Positions 14,943-23,604 of a stretch of 64,000 bases of DNA are shown piece after piece (the first letter of the stretch is position 1; the number at the start of each line of letters is the position of its first letter). The notes under the pieces were generated by a model. It worked only from the letters and a program-made list of their open reading frames with translations. It did not search any database and was not told the origin of the DNA. The translations under genes and the position numbers were made by a program. The DNA comes from an uncultured Candidatus Actinomarina sp. (GTDB taxonomy: Bacteria > Actinomycetota > Acidimicrobiia > Actinomarinales > Actinomarinaceae), in assembly GCA_902571385.1 (NCBI GenBank), contig CACGBK010000001.1:62001-126000 (forward strand), in the 5' to 3' direction.

Positions 14943-16439
14943 TTATCTTACCTTATTTATTTTTACATATTTCATTTTAATTACCCTAACAGACACAATA
15001 AAAGATAATGCAATTATTGTTACAGAAATAAGTATGTAAAAAATTTTACCCAAGTCACCTATTGGCAAGAATTGAAGCAAACCTAAAGTGACAAAATAAA
15101 TAATTGATGAGAATATTAAATCATTAATCAAATCTTTATTCAAAATTTTCTCACCATCTATCTTTAAAGTAGTTAATAAAATTAACGAATATAAAAATAA
15201 AGAAGCAATGATTATTATTGCATAACTAATTTCAGATTTACTTTCAATATTCAAAATAATTAACGTAGCTAAAATTGTCGACGAAGTTCCTACTAGAACT
15301 GGATACCAATAATTAGTCTGCACATAAAATGCTCTAGTAACGATTTGATTTAATGACCAGGGTAAGATTCCGAAGGCAACAATTGACATTATTGAGCTAA
15401 CCCGGAGAACATCATTATTGTTAAATTCTCCTCTTTCATAAACAAGACTAATAATTTCAGCATTGTTAGTGATAAGAATTAATACAATCGCTAGGTTTAA
15501 AAAATACAGTATCGCTATCTGTTGACGAATTAATTCTTTTAGTTCATCAAATTTTTCTTTTACAAATAAGTGTGACATAGTAGGAAAACTAGCAACTCCT
15601 ACTGCCTGAGCAATTACACCAACTGGCAATATGGCAACTCTCCTAGCGTATCTAAAAGATGCTATTGCTCCAACACTTAACATGGAACCAAAAACTCTAA
15701 ACAATTGTTCATCCATTACTGCAATTGACTGACCAACAATTAAAGGAATCGAAACTTTAAAGTAATGTCTCAAATCTTTAAGTTTTGGTTTTATAAATTT
15801 CACATTTAGACCAAGTTTTTTTAGTCCATAAATTTGAATAATTATATGTCCAATAAACGATCCTATAAAGCCCCCGATGGCAAATCCATAAATTGTTGAC
15901 TCTGGGGTAGAAGAATTTATCCAACCAAAAAAAATAATTGAAAGATTATATATTACTGGAGCCAATGCAGCATATTTAAATTCACCCATGAAATATTGAT
16001 AGGCCATCATTATTGCTCCTGAAAAAAAGAAAACCTGACTAAAAATTATTGGGGTAAATACTTGAACAAAGAGCTCAATATCAATGACTCCAAATATTTC
16101 TCCAATTTCATATCTAAACACGAAGAAAATAATTGAAAAAACCCCAAATATAATAGTTAGACCATTTAAAAGCGAGAGGAAATAATTATTTAAATCAGCA
16201 AGTTTATCTTTTTGAAATTTTGACAAAATAGGAATTAATGTGATCGCTAGATATCCACCTGCCGAAAGATAGAACAAAAAATCAGGAATTACAAAAGCAA
16301 GATCCAAAGTGTCTGTTGCTGATGAGACACCTGTCCACCTAGCAAGAAGAACCTCTCTTATAAATCCAAATACTCTGCTCATCAAATAGGCTATAGAAAT
16401 AATTGAAATTGGTCCAAGAAGTTTTTTAAAGCTCCGCAT
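14943..16439 (-). CDS. murJ: Lipid II flippase MurJ
   Basis: 498 residues with about 14 membrane spans of the MOP superfamily. The N-terminal region SRVFGFIREVLLARWTG carries the conserved Arg residues of MurJ, and there are central Arg residues in FRYARRVAILPVG. It moves lipid II to the outer face for peptidoglycan synthesis. It overlaps the upstream PHP gene by 14 nt. Unlike mycobacterial MurJ (MviN), it has no C-terminal pseudokinase or extracellular domain. Confidence 0.92.
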   Translation of the reverse strand: MRSFKKLLGPISIISIAYLMSRVFGFIREVLLARWTGVSSATDTLDLAFVIPDFLFYLSAGGYLAITLIPILSKFQKDKLADLNNYFLSLLNGLTIIFGVFSIIFFVFRYEIGEIFGVIDIELFVQVFTPIIFSQVFFFSGAIMMAYQYFMGEFKYAALAPVIYNLSIIFFGWINSSTPESTIYGFAIGGFIGSFIGHIIIQIYGLKKLGLNVKFIKPKLKDLRHYFKVSIPLIVGQSIAVMDEQLFRVFGSMLSVGAIASFRYARRVAILPVGVIAQAVGVASFPTMSHLFVKEKFDELKELIRQQIAILYFLNLAIVLILITNNAEIISLVYERGEFNNNDVLRVSSIMSIVAFGILPWSLNQIVTRAFYVQTNYWYPVLVGTSSTILATLIILNIESKSEISYAIIIIASLFLYSLILLTTLKIDGEKILNKDLINDLIFSSIIYFVTLGLLQFLPIGDLGKIFYILISVTIIALSFIVSVRVIKMKYVKINKVR

Positions 16440-17301
16440 GCTTTTCTTTCATTTTTTCAATTAAATCGTATGGGATATTCAAGTGATTATTCTCATATCC
16501 GAATCCTATATTTATATTAGGTTTATTCATACCGTGATAGTCAGACCCACCACTTCTCAGTAAATTTAGACTATTTGTAATTTCTTCTAATGAGTTTGAA
16601 GTTGATTTAGAATAACTAGAGTAATATGTCTCAACACCATCTATTCCTAAAGACTTTAATTTCTCTAAAATTTCAAAAAATGATTGATCGTGCCAATTTT
16701 TGGAAAAAGAATAATTCTTATTACTTACCAAGGTATGAGGATGAGCCAGAAATATTAGAGATTTAGATTCTTTAGCAACTTGAATAACATCTGCAATTTG
16801 GTTTTGATGAATTCGGGAGTCACCAACTTTTCCATTACCTAAATATTTTTGGAAGGCTTCATTTAACGTACTTACATATCCTTTTGATTTCATTAGGTTT
16901 GCAATATGAGGACGTCCTGGTACTTTTGTCTCAAAATTTTTTAATTCATCTTTCTCAATCTCGATACCAATGTTTTTTAAATTATCTAGAATCGCATAAT
17001 TTCTATTTTTTTTATCCTCTCTTATTTTGAAAAGCATTTTATCAAGAGGAGTATTCTTTTCTAAAAAGTAAATTAAAAGATGTATCCCACTGTATGGATT
17101 CTTTGAATCAAGATCGTTCCAGCTTACACTCATTTCTACGCCAGAGATAATTTCAATTCCTTCAGCATTTACTTCAGATAAGTACTCATGATCAGTTATA
17201 GATATTGCTTGTAACTGCTGATCTTTCGATTTGCTAACAATCTCATCAATACTGTCTGTTCCATCAGAATTTTTCGAATGAATATGAAGATCAATGCTCA
17301 T
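16426..17301 (-). CDS. PHP-domain phosphoesterase (RNase AM/TrpH-like)
   Basis: 291 residues. Metal-binding motifs of the PHP fold are present: DLHIHSKNSDGTDS, SITDHEYLSE, GVEMSVSW, AHPHTL and, near the end, SGGSDYHG. This set matches the YciV/TrpH group, which includes 3',5'-nucleotide bisphosphatase and 5'-3' exoribonuclease activity. It lies directly upstream of murJ on the minus strand and is divergent from lysC. Confidence 0.85.
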   Translation of the reverse strand: MSIDLHIHSKNSDGTDSIDEIVSKSKDQQLQAISITDHEYLSEVNAEGIEIISGVEMSVSWNDLDSKNPYSGIHLLIYFLEKNTPLDKMLFKIREDKKNRNYAILDNLKNIGIEIEKDELKNFETKVPGRPHIANLMKSKGYVSTLNEAFQKYLGNGKVGDSRIHQNQIADVIQVAKESKSLIFLAHPHTLVSNKNYSFSKNWHDQSFFEILEKLKSLGIDGVETYYSSYSKSTSNSLEEITNSLNLLRSGGSDYHGMNKPNINIGFGYENNHLNIPYDLIEKMKEKHAEL

Positions 17302-17336
17302 TAAATCTAAGAATACTAGGTCTTTTAAACCTTTAA

Positions 17337-17342
17337 TAAACT
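17337..17342 (+). promoter_or_regulatory. -10 box of leaderless promoter for lysC
   Basis: TAAACT ends 7 nt before ATG 17350. This supports 17350 rather than the internal ATG at 17359 as the start. Confidence 0.4.
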
Positions 17343-17349
17343 CATTAGA

Positions 17350-18567
17350 ATGTTTCAGATGAATTTAATAGTACAAAAATTTGGTGGAACTAGTGTTGAG
17401 AATCCTGAAACACTAAAGATAGTTGCACAGAAAATAATTGAATGTAAAGAAGCAGGCAACGAAGTTGTTGTAGTAGTTTCAGCTATGGGATCAAGCACAG
17501 ATGAATTGATCAATTTAGCAAATGAACTTTCAGAAACACCATCACCAAGAGAAATGGATATGCTTTTATCTGCTGGAGAAAGAATAACAATGTCATTGTT
17601 AGCTATGCATTTAAATAATCTTGGCTATGAATCTTTCTCGCTAACTGGCTCACAAGCAGGCATAACGACTACTTCCAGACATGGAATGGCAGAAATTGAG
17701 GACATTTCAGGAGAAAGGGTTAAAGAAGGAATAGAAGATGGAAAAATTGTAATAGTTGCTGGTTTTCAAGGAGTAAATAAAGAAACAAAAGAAATTACAA
17801 CATTAGGCAGAGGAGGCTCTGACGCAACAGCTGTAGCATTAGCAGCTGCTCTTGATGCAGAAAAATGTGAAATATATACAGATGTTGAAGGAGTGTTCAC
17901 AGCTGATCCAAGAATAGTTGAGAAAGCAAAGCTTATAAAAGAGATTACTTATGATGAAATGCTAGAAATGGCCTCTTCTGGAGCCAAGGTTTTAATGGCT
18001 AGATCTGTAGAGTTTGGTAGAAGGTATAATGTACCAATAATTGTTAAACCTACGTTTAGTATTGGTGAAGGAACAATTGTAAAGGATAATGTCATGGAAC
18101 AAGCCATAGTAAGTGGAGTCACACACAACGATAAAGAAATTAAATTCACTTTATTTGGGGTTCCAGATCAACCGGGTATAGCTGGTAAAGTATTTGGTCC
18201 ACTTTCAGAAGCCGGTGTAATTGTCGATATGATCGTTCAGAATGTATCCAAAGACTCTAAAACTGATATAAGCTTTACTTCACCAAGCGAACAAAAAAAC
18301 GATGTAGAAAATATATTAGATAATTTATCAAGTGAATTGAATGCTGAAGGATCTGATTCTGATCCAGACATTGCAAGAGTTTCACTTATTGGAGCAGGGA
18401 TGAAAGCTGAATCTGGGATAGCTTCGAAAATGTTCTCAATACTTGGCAAAAATAAAATCAATATCGCAATGATTTCAACTTCTCCTATACGGATTTCTTG
18501 TGTTGTTAGCAAGAGCGATATGCAAAAAGCAATTGACTCTCTCCATGAAGAGTTTATCGAAATATAA
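17350..18567 (+). CDS. lysC: Aspartate kinase
   Basis: 405 residues. The kinase domain has VQKFGGTSV, the aspartate-binding and phosphate-binding segments GRGGSDATA and YTDVEGVFTADP. The C-terminal third has two ACT domains (from about residue 260) for feedback control by lysine/threonine. It makes aspartyl phosphate, the first step to lysine, diaminopimelate, threonine and methionine. The stop is directly followed by asd, so the two are translated from one operon. Confidence 0.97.
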   Translation: MFQMNLIVQKFGGTSVENPETLKIVAQKIIECKEAGNEVVVVVSAMGSSTDELINLANELSETPSPREMDMLLSAGERITMSLLAMHLNNLGYESFSLTGSQAGITTTSRHGMAEIEDISGERVKEGIEDGKIVIVAGFQGVNKETKEITTLGRGGSDATAVALAAALDAEKCEIYTDVEGVFTADPRIVEKAKLIKEITYDEMLEMASSGAKVLMARSVEFGRRYNVPIIVKPTFSIGEGTIVKDNVMEQAIVSGVTHNDKEIKFTLFGVPDQPGIAGKVFGPLSEAGVIVDMIVQNVSKDSKTDISFTSPSEQKNDVENILDNLSSELNAEGSDSDPDIARVSLIGAGMKAESGIASKMFSILGKNKINIAMISTSPIRISCVVSKSDMQKAIDSLHEEFIEI

Positions 18568-19569
18568 ATGAATATTGCAATCGTAGGAGCTACAGGTCTT
18601 GTCGGGCGTAAAATAATCAAACTTTGTGAAGAATTTTTTGATACTAGTGTTGAGTTTCAATTATTTGCTTCAAAAACGTCTGAAGGAAAAATACTTTCAG
18701 TAAATGATAAAGATCTTGCAATTAAAGAATTAAATATTAAAAATATTGAACCATGTGACATTGCTTTATTTTCTGCCGGAGGGGTTAGATCAAAAGAATA
18801 TGCAAATGAATTTGTTGACAGAGGTGCTTTTGTGATTGACAACTCTTCAACATTTAGAATGAATGATGATATACCACTAGTTGTTTATGGAATAAACGAA
18901 AATACGATTAATGAAAAAACAAAAATTATTGCAAACCCAAACTGTACAACAATGGCTTTAGTAATGGCTTTGAAACCTTTACATGATATTTTTAAACTTG
19001 TTGGAATTGTTCCTGTTTCTTATCAAGCAGTTTCAGGTTCAGGAAAAGATGCTGTTGAATCTCTTAATAACGAGTTATTAAACCTTCAAAATTCTGGATC
19101 TGCACCAGATGAAAAATATTATAAAACTCAAATAGCTAAAAATGTAATACCAGTCGCAGGAAATATGACTGAAAATGGATACACAGATGAAGAAATGAAG
19201 TTTTCCAATGAATCAAAAAAAATACTAAATATCCCAAATTTAATTGTGGAGCCTTCAAATGCCCGTGTCGGGGTTGAAACAGGACATGGTATTTTTTGCA
19301 GTGCTACATTTGAGGAAGATGTAGATGTAGATAAAGCTATTGAGTCAATTAATTTATTCGAGGGTGTTGAGTATTGGGCAAACGACTTTCCAACCCCTGT
19401 TGATGCAGAAGGAAACAGAAATATCTTTGTTTCTAGAATGAGATCAGGATTATCAAGTAACAAAATTCTGAATTTTTGGGCTGTTGGAGACAATCTTTTA
19501 AAAGGAGCTGCTCTAAACGCAGTCCAAATAGCTAGCTACATTCAAAAAAATGATATCTATTCCAGATAA
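18568..19569 (+). CDS. asd: Aspartate-semialdehyde dehydrogenase
   Basis: 333 residues. The N-terminal NADP fold has IVGATGLVGRK. The active-site Cys is in ANPNCTTMA, and the catalytic His region is RVGVETGHG. It reduces aspartyl phosphate to the semialdehyde directly after LysC; lysC stops at 18567 and asd starts at 18568 without a gap. The 3' end overlaps the acyltransferase start by 20 nt. Confidence 0.97.
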   Translation: MNIAIVGATGLVGRKIIKLCEEFFDTSVEFQLFASKTSEGKILSVNDKDLAIKELNIKNIEPCDIALFSAGGVRSKEYANEFVDRGAFVIDNSSTFRMNDDIPLVVYGINENTINEKTKIIANPNCTTMALVMALKPLHDIFKLVGIVPVSYQAVSGSGKDAVESLNNELLNLQNSGSAPDEKYYKTQIAKNVIPVAGNMTENGYTDEEMKFSNESKKILNIPNLIVEPSNARVGVETGHGIFCSATFEEDVDVDKAIESINLFEGVEYWANDFPTPVDAEGNRNIFVSRMRSGLSSNKILNFWAVGDNLLKGAALNAVQIASYIQKNDIYSR

Positions 19570-20221
19570 GGTACCAAGGAAAAAAAGAATTGTCTTGGGA
19601 CCCCTAAGCAGGAAGTTGCTTCAACTTTCAAAATGGGACATTACTGGAGAATTCCCCAATTATAAAAAAATAATCTTAATTGGAGCTCCACACACTGCAA
19701 ACAGAGATGCATGGTATGCATTACTTGCTATTTTGGCCCTAGATTTGAAAATAAATTTTTTCGGAGCAAAATGGATCTTCACCAGGCTTCCAAGCTTATA
19801 CACTTTTTCTAAAGACGTTGATAGATTAGGAATACCATGGCCACTTGGTTGGTTACAAAAAATAATTCTCCTAAAGCTTGGGGGAATCCCTGTTTATAGA
19901 AACAAATCAAAAGGATTAATCAAAGGTGCCATAGAGGAATTTTCAAAAATAGATGAATACGTACTTTGTATAGCTCCTGAAGCGGGAACAGAACAGGTCA
20001 AAAAATTTAGGAGTGGCTTTTACTATCTTGCTAAAGAATTAAACATTCCATACTTACCAGTAGAACTAGATTTTAAAAATAGACGTTTCCATGTACAAAA
20101 AGAGCAATTTGTAACAATGTCTTTCGAAGAAGAATCTGAAAAAATTATTTCACTCTTTGAGGGAGTTAATGGAGCGTTAAGAGAATTTACAATGCTAGAA
20201 GAAACGGAACAAACAGGCTGA
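19550..20221 (+). CDS. 1-acylglycerol-3-phosphate acyltransferase-like protein
   Basis: 223 residues. The catalytic H-x4-D motif is PHTANRDAW, and block III is IAPEAGTEQVKKFRSG, in a PlsC-type fold. One or two hydrophobic segments around residues 60-120 could anchor it to the membrane. It resembles the group of small acyltransferases that act on phospholipid or glycolipid precursors; the exact acceptor is not known. It overlaps asd by 20 nt and the convergent DUF554 gene by 35 nt. Confidence 0.8.
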   Translation: MISIPDKVPRKKRIVLGPLSRKLLQLSKWDITGEFPNYKKIILIGAPHTANRDAWYALLAILALDLKINFFGAKWIFTRLPSLYTFSKDVDRLGIPWPLGWLQKIILLKLGGIPVYRNKSKGLIKGAIEEFSKIDEYVLCIAPEAGTEQVKKFRSGFYYLAKELNIPYLPVELDFKNRRFHVQKEQFVTMSFEEESEKIISLFEGVNGALREFTMLEETEQTG

Positions 20222-20870
20222 GCATATAATTTCCTACAGGAATTTTTTTTAACCCTAAAAGATTTATGCCAACACCTATTAGTAAAACTCCTCCTATTCC
20301 TGCGATTGAATCTGAAATCTGTTGTTCAATATTTGTGTTAATCAATAAAGCTAATAAAGTAAACGCTCCTTGATAAATCAAAATGGAGATTCCCGAATAT
20401 ACTGCCCCTTTGCCACCACTAGATGTGATAAATATTACAAGAAAACAATCAAGTGCTGTTTTTATTAACAAAAGCTCTAGGTTGGATTCTACAACATCAA
20501 AAAAAGGTCCAATAATTGCTAGAGGGCCAGTTATTACAATCAAAGTTGTTGTAAGGTAGCTCTCAATAAATTTTGTTTTGTCGCCCCCACCTTTTTCAAA
20601 TCTCAAATAAATTTTATCTCCAAATGTTTTAATTCTGTTTTCAATTTTCAAGTAGCTACCAACAATTGCTCCAACTAGTACCGCAAACAATGTGAGTATA
20701 AAATCTGGGCTCTTCAGTGTTTCTCTAAATCCTAAGGCTAAAACTAGGAGACCAAGAGGAAGAAGGTTTTCTTCAAAGTTTTTTAACTCTTTTTTAAAAA
20801 TTATTCGTGCGAGAATACCCGATATTATTACACCAAAGCCATTAATTAATGTACCTATTCCAGGAATCAT
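20187..20870 (-). CDS. DUF554-family membrane protein
   Basis: 227 residues, six to seven membrane spans, glycine-rich. It matches the DUF554 pattern: PGIGTLINGFGVIISGILA at the start, FRETLKSPDF, then SSGGKGAVYSG. The family is widespread and of unknown, probably transport, function. It overlaps dcd by 4 nt (same strand) and the convergent acyltransferase by 35 nt, the longest convergent overlap in the window. Confidence 0.8.
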   Translation of the reverse strand: MIPGIGTLINGFGVIISGILARIIFKKELKNFEENLLPLGLLVLALGFRETLKSPDFILTLFAVLVGAIVGSYLKIENRIKTFGDKIYLRFEKGGGDKTKFIESYLTTTLIVITGPLAIIGPFFDVVESNLELLLIKTALDCFLVIFITSSGGKGAVYSGISILIYQGAFTLLALLINTNIEQQISDSIAGIGGVLLIGVGINLLGLKKIPVGNYMLSLFVPFLLAL

Positions 20871-21433
20871 TCTTTATTAAAATCATTATGGCTCTTACTT
20901 GGTGTGGGCCCTTCTTGACCTTGATACTTGCTACCATAACTTTCATCTCCATACATTGATACTGAAGGGGAATTTAAATAGTAAAAAGAAATCTGTCCAA
21001 TTTTCATTTCTGGATAGATTTTTATTGGTAAATTTGCAACATTTGAAAGTTCTAAAGTCAAATAACCTGAAAATCCTGGATCAACGAAACCTGCTGTAGA
21101 GTGAATTAATAAACCTATACGCCCTAGAGATGATTTTCCTTCAAGCCTTGCAACAATTTTGTTTGATAGCGTAACTTTTTCATATGTAGTTCCCAAAACA
21201 AATTCACCTGGATGAAGAACGAAAGGCTCATCTATTGTCGCCTCAACAAGAGTAGTCAAATCTTCTTGTGGTGACTTTGGATCAATATGACTGTATTTGT
21301 GATTCTCAAAAACTCTAAACTCTTCACCAACCCTTAAGTCAATACTTGAAGGCTGTATATAGCTTGTATCTAATGGACTAATCTCAATTAATTTATCTTC
21401 CAAAGCTTTATTTATATCATTATCTGAAAGCAT
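20867..21433 (-). CDS. dcd: dCTP deaminase
   Basis: 188 residues of the dUTPase fold. QPSSIDLRVG, GKSSLGRIGL, STAGFVDPGFSGYLTLEL (with the catalytic Glu) and YGSKYQGQEGPTPS are all present. The enzyme makes dUTP, or dUMP in the bifunctional actinobacterial form, from dCTP; which of the two cannot be decided by eye. It is the third dNTP gene in the window with dgt and the NT5C-type nucleotidase. Confidence 0.95.
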   Translation of the reverse strand: MLSDNDINKALEDKLIEISPLDTSYIQPSSIDLRVGEEFRVFENHKYSHIDPKSPQEDLTTLVEATIDEPFVLHPGEFVLGTTYEKVTLSNKIVARLEGKSSLGRIGLLIHSTAGFVDPGFSGYLTLELSNVANLPIKIYPEMKIGQISFYYLNSPSVSMYGDESYGSKYQGQEGPTPSKSHNDFNKE

Positions 21434-21478
21434 GATTCCTCTTGTTTAAAGAATATACTAATCTAAAAATTTTTGTTT

Positions 21479-21679
21479 TCAGTTATTTATCAATGAGACA
21501 ATTGTCCAAAATGTAATAATAAAACCTACAATTCCCAAAAAAATTGTTCTTGATTTGTAAAAGTTTTCTTTATTTTTTTTTCTGTTGATGTAAGCAAGAA
21601 GACTCCCAACAAACATAGCTGAACCTAGTCCTAACAATAAAAGTCTTATGGTTAAATCGAGAGCAAATGGGTCATTCAT
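21479..21679 (-). CDS. Small two-span membrane protein
   Basis: Sixty-six residues from ATG 21679 (MNDPFALDLTIRLLLLG): two membrane helices separated by a basic loop (NRKKNKENFYKSR). A longer frame starting at 21715 would overlap the divergent gene at 21706 and adds a sequence without conserved features, so I prefer 21679. No family recognised. Confidence 0.6.
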   Translation of the reverse strand: MNDPFALDLTIRLLLLGLGSAMFVGSLLAYINRKKNKENFYKSRTIFLGIVGFIITFWTIVSLINN

Positions 21680-21693
21680 GACATTATTGTTAT

Positions 21694-21699
21694 CATAAT
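21694..21699 (+). promoter_or_regulatory. -10 box of leaderless promoter for the phosphotransferase gene
   Basis: CATAAT ends 6 nt before ATG 21706. The weaker first base and the AT-rich surroundings make this less certain than other cases. Confidence 0.35.
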
Positions 21700-21705
21700 A
21701 AAATA

Positions 21706-22551
21706 ATGGATACAAGAAAAATAATTAATATTTTTAATGAGTTTGATATTTCATCAACTAAAGATGAAAGCAAATATAAGATTTCAAAATTAGAAAGTAT
21801 TACTAATCTCAATCATAAAGTGGTGGTCGATGATAAAAAATATGTAATCAGAATACCTGGAGATAATCCTGATTTAATTAACAGATCGTCAGAGGGAGTT
21901 AACCAAGAGTTAGTTAAAAATCTTGGAATAACTTTACCAATAATTCTTTTCGAAAAAGATACAGGAATAAAAATCTCTGAATTTTATGAGGATTTGTACA
22001 CCTTTACATCATCAGATTTAAAAAATAAAGAATTTAGAGATGATGCTTTAGATCTTCTAAACCGTCTCCACAATTCAGATTTAAAATTTCAAGAAAACTT
22101 TTCACCATTAAATGTTTTTAAAACATTAGCTAAAAACAATGAAAAAATTGAAAATGAATCAAAAGCAATAGGTGAAGAAATAATAAAAAGACTTATTGAA
22201 ATTGGGCTTGAAAGTAAGCCTTGCCATCAAGATTTGTATCATGCAAATTTCGTTTATTTGAAAGAAAAACCTTATTTAATTGATTGGGAATATTCCTCAC
22301 AAGGTGATCCAATTTTTGATTATGCAGATTTAATTTGGCAGAATGAATTAGAAGAAGACCAAGATTCAATCAATGATATTTATAAAATAATCGATATAAA
22401 AGACGAAAAAATAAAAGTTAAATTTGAATTATTTCAAGTTCTTTCAATGATAACTTGGGGATTTTGGGCAAAAAGAAAGTCTCCACAAGGGAATAAAGGT
22501 GAAGAAGTTCTTCTTTTAGCTATAAAAAGATATGAAAATAATTTTTCATAA
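21706..22551 (+). CDS. Choline/aminoglycoside kinase-like phosphotransferase
   Basis: 281 residues of the protein-kinase-like APH/choline kinase fold. Catalytic motif CHQDLYHANFVY (HxDxxxxN) is followed by LIDWEYSSQGDPIFDYADL, which resembles LicA/choline and thiamine kinases more than antibiotic-resistance enzymes. It would phosphorylate a small alcohol such as choline, ethanolamine or thiamine. Substrate unknown. Confidence 0.78.
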   Translation: MDTRKIINIFNEFDISSTKDESKYKISKLESITNLNHKVVVDDKKYVIRIPGDNPDLINRSSEGVNQELVKNLGITLPIILFEKDTGIKISEFYEDLYTFTSSDLKNKEFRDDALDLLNRLHNSDLKFQENFSPLNVFKTLAKNNEKIENESKAIGEEIIKRLIEIGLESKPCHQDLYHANFVYLKEKPYLIDWEYSSQGDPIFDYADLIWQNELEEDQDSINDIYKIIDIKDEKIKVKFELFQVLSMITWGFWAKRKSPQGNKGEEVLLLAIKRYENNFS

Positions 22552-22567
22552 AAGCTATTCATTTATT

Positions 22568-22586
22568 AACCTACATAGGTTAGAAT
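22568..22586 (+). promoter_or_regulatory. Palindrome overlapping the -10 box upstream of bS22
   Basis: AACCTA (22568-22573) and TAGGTT (22576-22581) are a perfect inverted repeat with a 2-nt centre. TAGAAT (22581-22586) overlaps its right arm and could be the -10 box for the bS22 peptide gene. This layout fits repressor binding, or it may be chance. Confidence 0.35.
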
Positions 22587-22620
22587 TTCGCAGTTAGGAA
22601 AAAAGGAAAAATTTTTATTT

Positions 22621-22716
22621 ATGGGATCTTTGATTAAGAAAAGACGTAAAAAAATGTCTAAACATAAGTACAGAAAACGTCGTAAATCAAATAGACATAA
22701 AAAAAAGTCTTCTTAA
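22621..22716 (+). CDS. 31-residue ribosomal peptide bS22 (AURKAIP1/COX24-like)
   Basis: The gene is below usual ORF-calling limits. It encodes MGSLIKKRRKKMSKHKYRKR followed by a further 11 basic residues. The MGS-x-IKKRRK-x-M start and extreme Lys/Arg content match the small actinobacterial protein first seen bound to mycobacterial 30S ribosomes (bS22). A leader of about 30 nt contains an AAGGAAAAA purine run. The TAA overlaps the PAC2 stop by 4 nt (convergent). The length and start match the family, so confidence is high. Confidence 0.88.
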   Translation: MGSLIKKRRKKMSKHKYRKRRKSNRHKKKSS

Positions 22717-23564
22717 AATTCTCCACCTTCATTATTAAGAAAATCTTCTATTTGCTCAACAAGATTATCTTCTGAGAAGCTGTCTTCAATATTTACTTCA
22801 GCCTCTTCTAACTTTGAAACATATTCTGCAAGATCTTGAGAATTTTCCATTGCTTTACTAATTTTTGTTTCAAACTGTTGACCTTCGGATTGTATTCCTG
22901 AGTCATCAATATCAATTTTTAAGATTTCTGATGTTTTATTTAATAACGCTCCTATTCCTTTTGGATAAGCACCAGAACTAAGATAATGGGGAACAGCAGC
23001 CCAAAGTCCAGAAGTTTCTATACCATTTTTTCTCAAGTCATGGCCAACTACACTTGTAATGCCTGTTGGCCCAGAATAGTTTGTTGGAAGCACATTAAAT
23101 CTAGAATGAAACGTCGGATCATCACTTACGCCAAAAATTGGAACTGGCAGCGTATGAGCTACTTGGCCAAAGAATGCACCTAAAGTAACAGCTCTTTTCA
23201 CTCCAAGATCCATTAAAGTATTCGAAATATTTTCTGAATATTTTTTCCATTTCATTGATGGTTCTTCACCAAAAACCATTATTATTTCTCTTTTTAATTT
23301 GTAATCTTCAATCGAGTAAAACGATGTTTGTGGCCAATGGAAGTTACGCTCACCTATAGCTTTAACCTCAACTACAGGTCTTCTCATTTGATAATTGTAA
23401 AAACCTTCAGAGTTTAATTCTGCAAATGGTTCGACATCATAATTTCCACATATATTCTCAATACAACCACTGGCAGTGTTTCCTGCATCACTCCATCCCT
23501 CGAATGCCAAGATAGCTACAGGATCAGATAAGAGTGGTTTTCTATACCAAACAACATCTTCCAT
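22713..23564 (-). CDS. PAC2-family protein
   Basis: 283 residues. The N-terminal AILAFEGWSDAGNTASG is the family signature, followed by IIMVFGEEPSMKWK and a TLGAFFGQVAHTLPVPIFG segment. PAC2 proteins resemble the eukaryotic proteasome-assembly chaperone 2. In actinobacteria the family is widespread, mostly uncharacterised. The C-terminal tail is acidic. It converges on the bS22 gene with a 4-nt overlap. Confidence 0.88.
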   Translation of the reverse strand: MEDVVWYRKPLLSDPVAILAFEGWSDAGNTASGCIENICGNYDVEPFAELNSEGFYNYQMRRPVVEVKAIGERNFHWPQTSFYSIEDYKLKREIIMVFGEEPSMKWKKYSENISNTLMDLGVKRAVTLGAFFGQVAHTLPVPIFGVSDDPTFHSRFNVLPTNYSGPTGITSVVGHDLRKNGIETSGLWAAVPHYLSSGAYPKGIGALLNKTSEILKIDIDDSGIQSEGQQFETKISKAMENSQDLAEYVSKLEEAEVNIEDSFSEDNLVEQIEDFLNNEGGEF

Positions 23565-23604
23565 ATTGAAAGATTAATATTTAAAATAATTTATCTTAAA
23601 ATTT

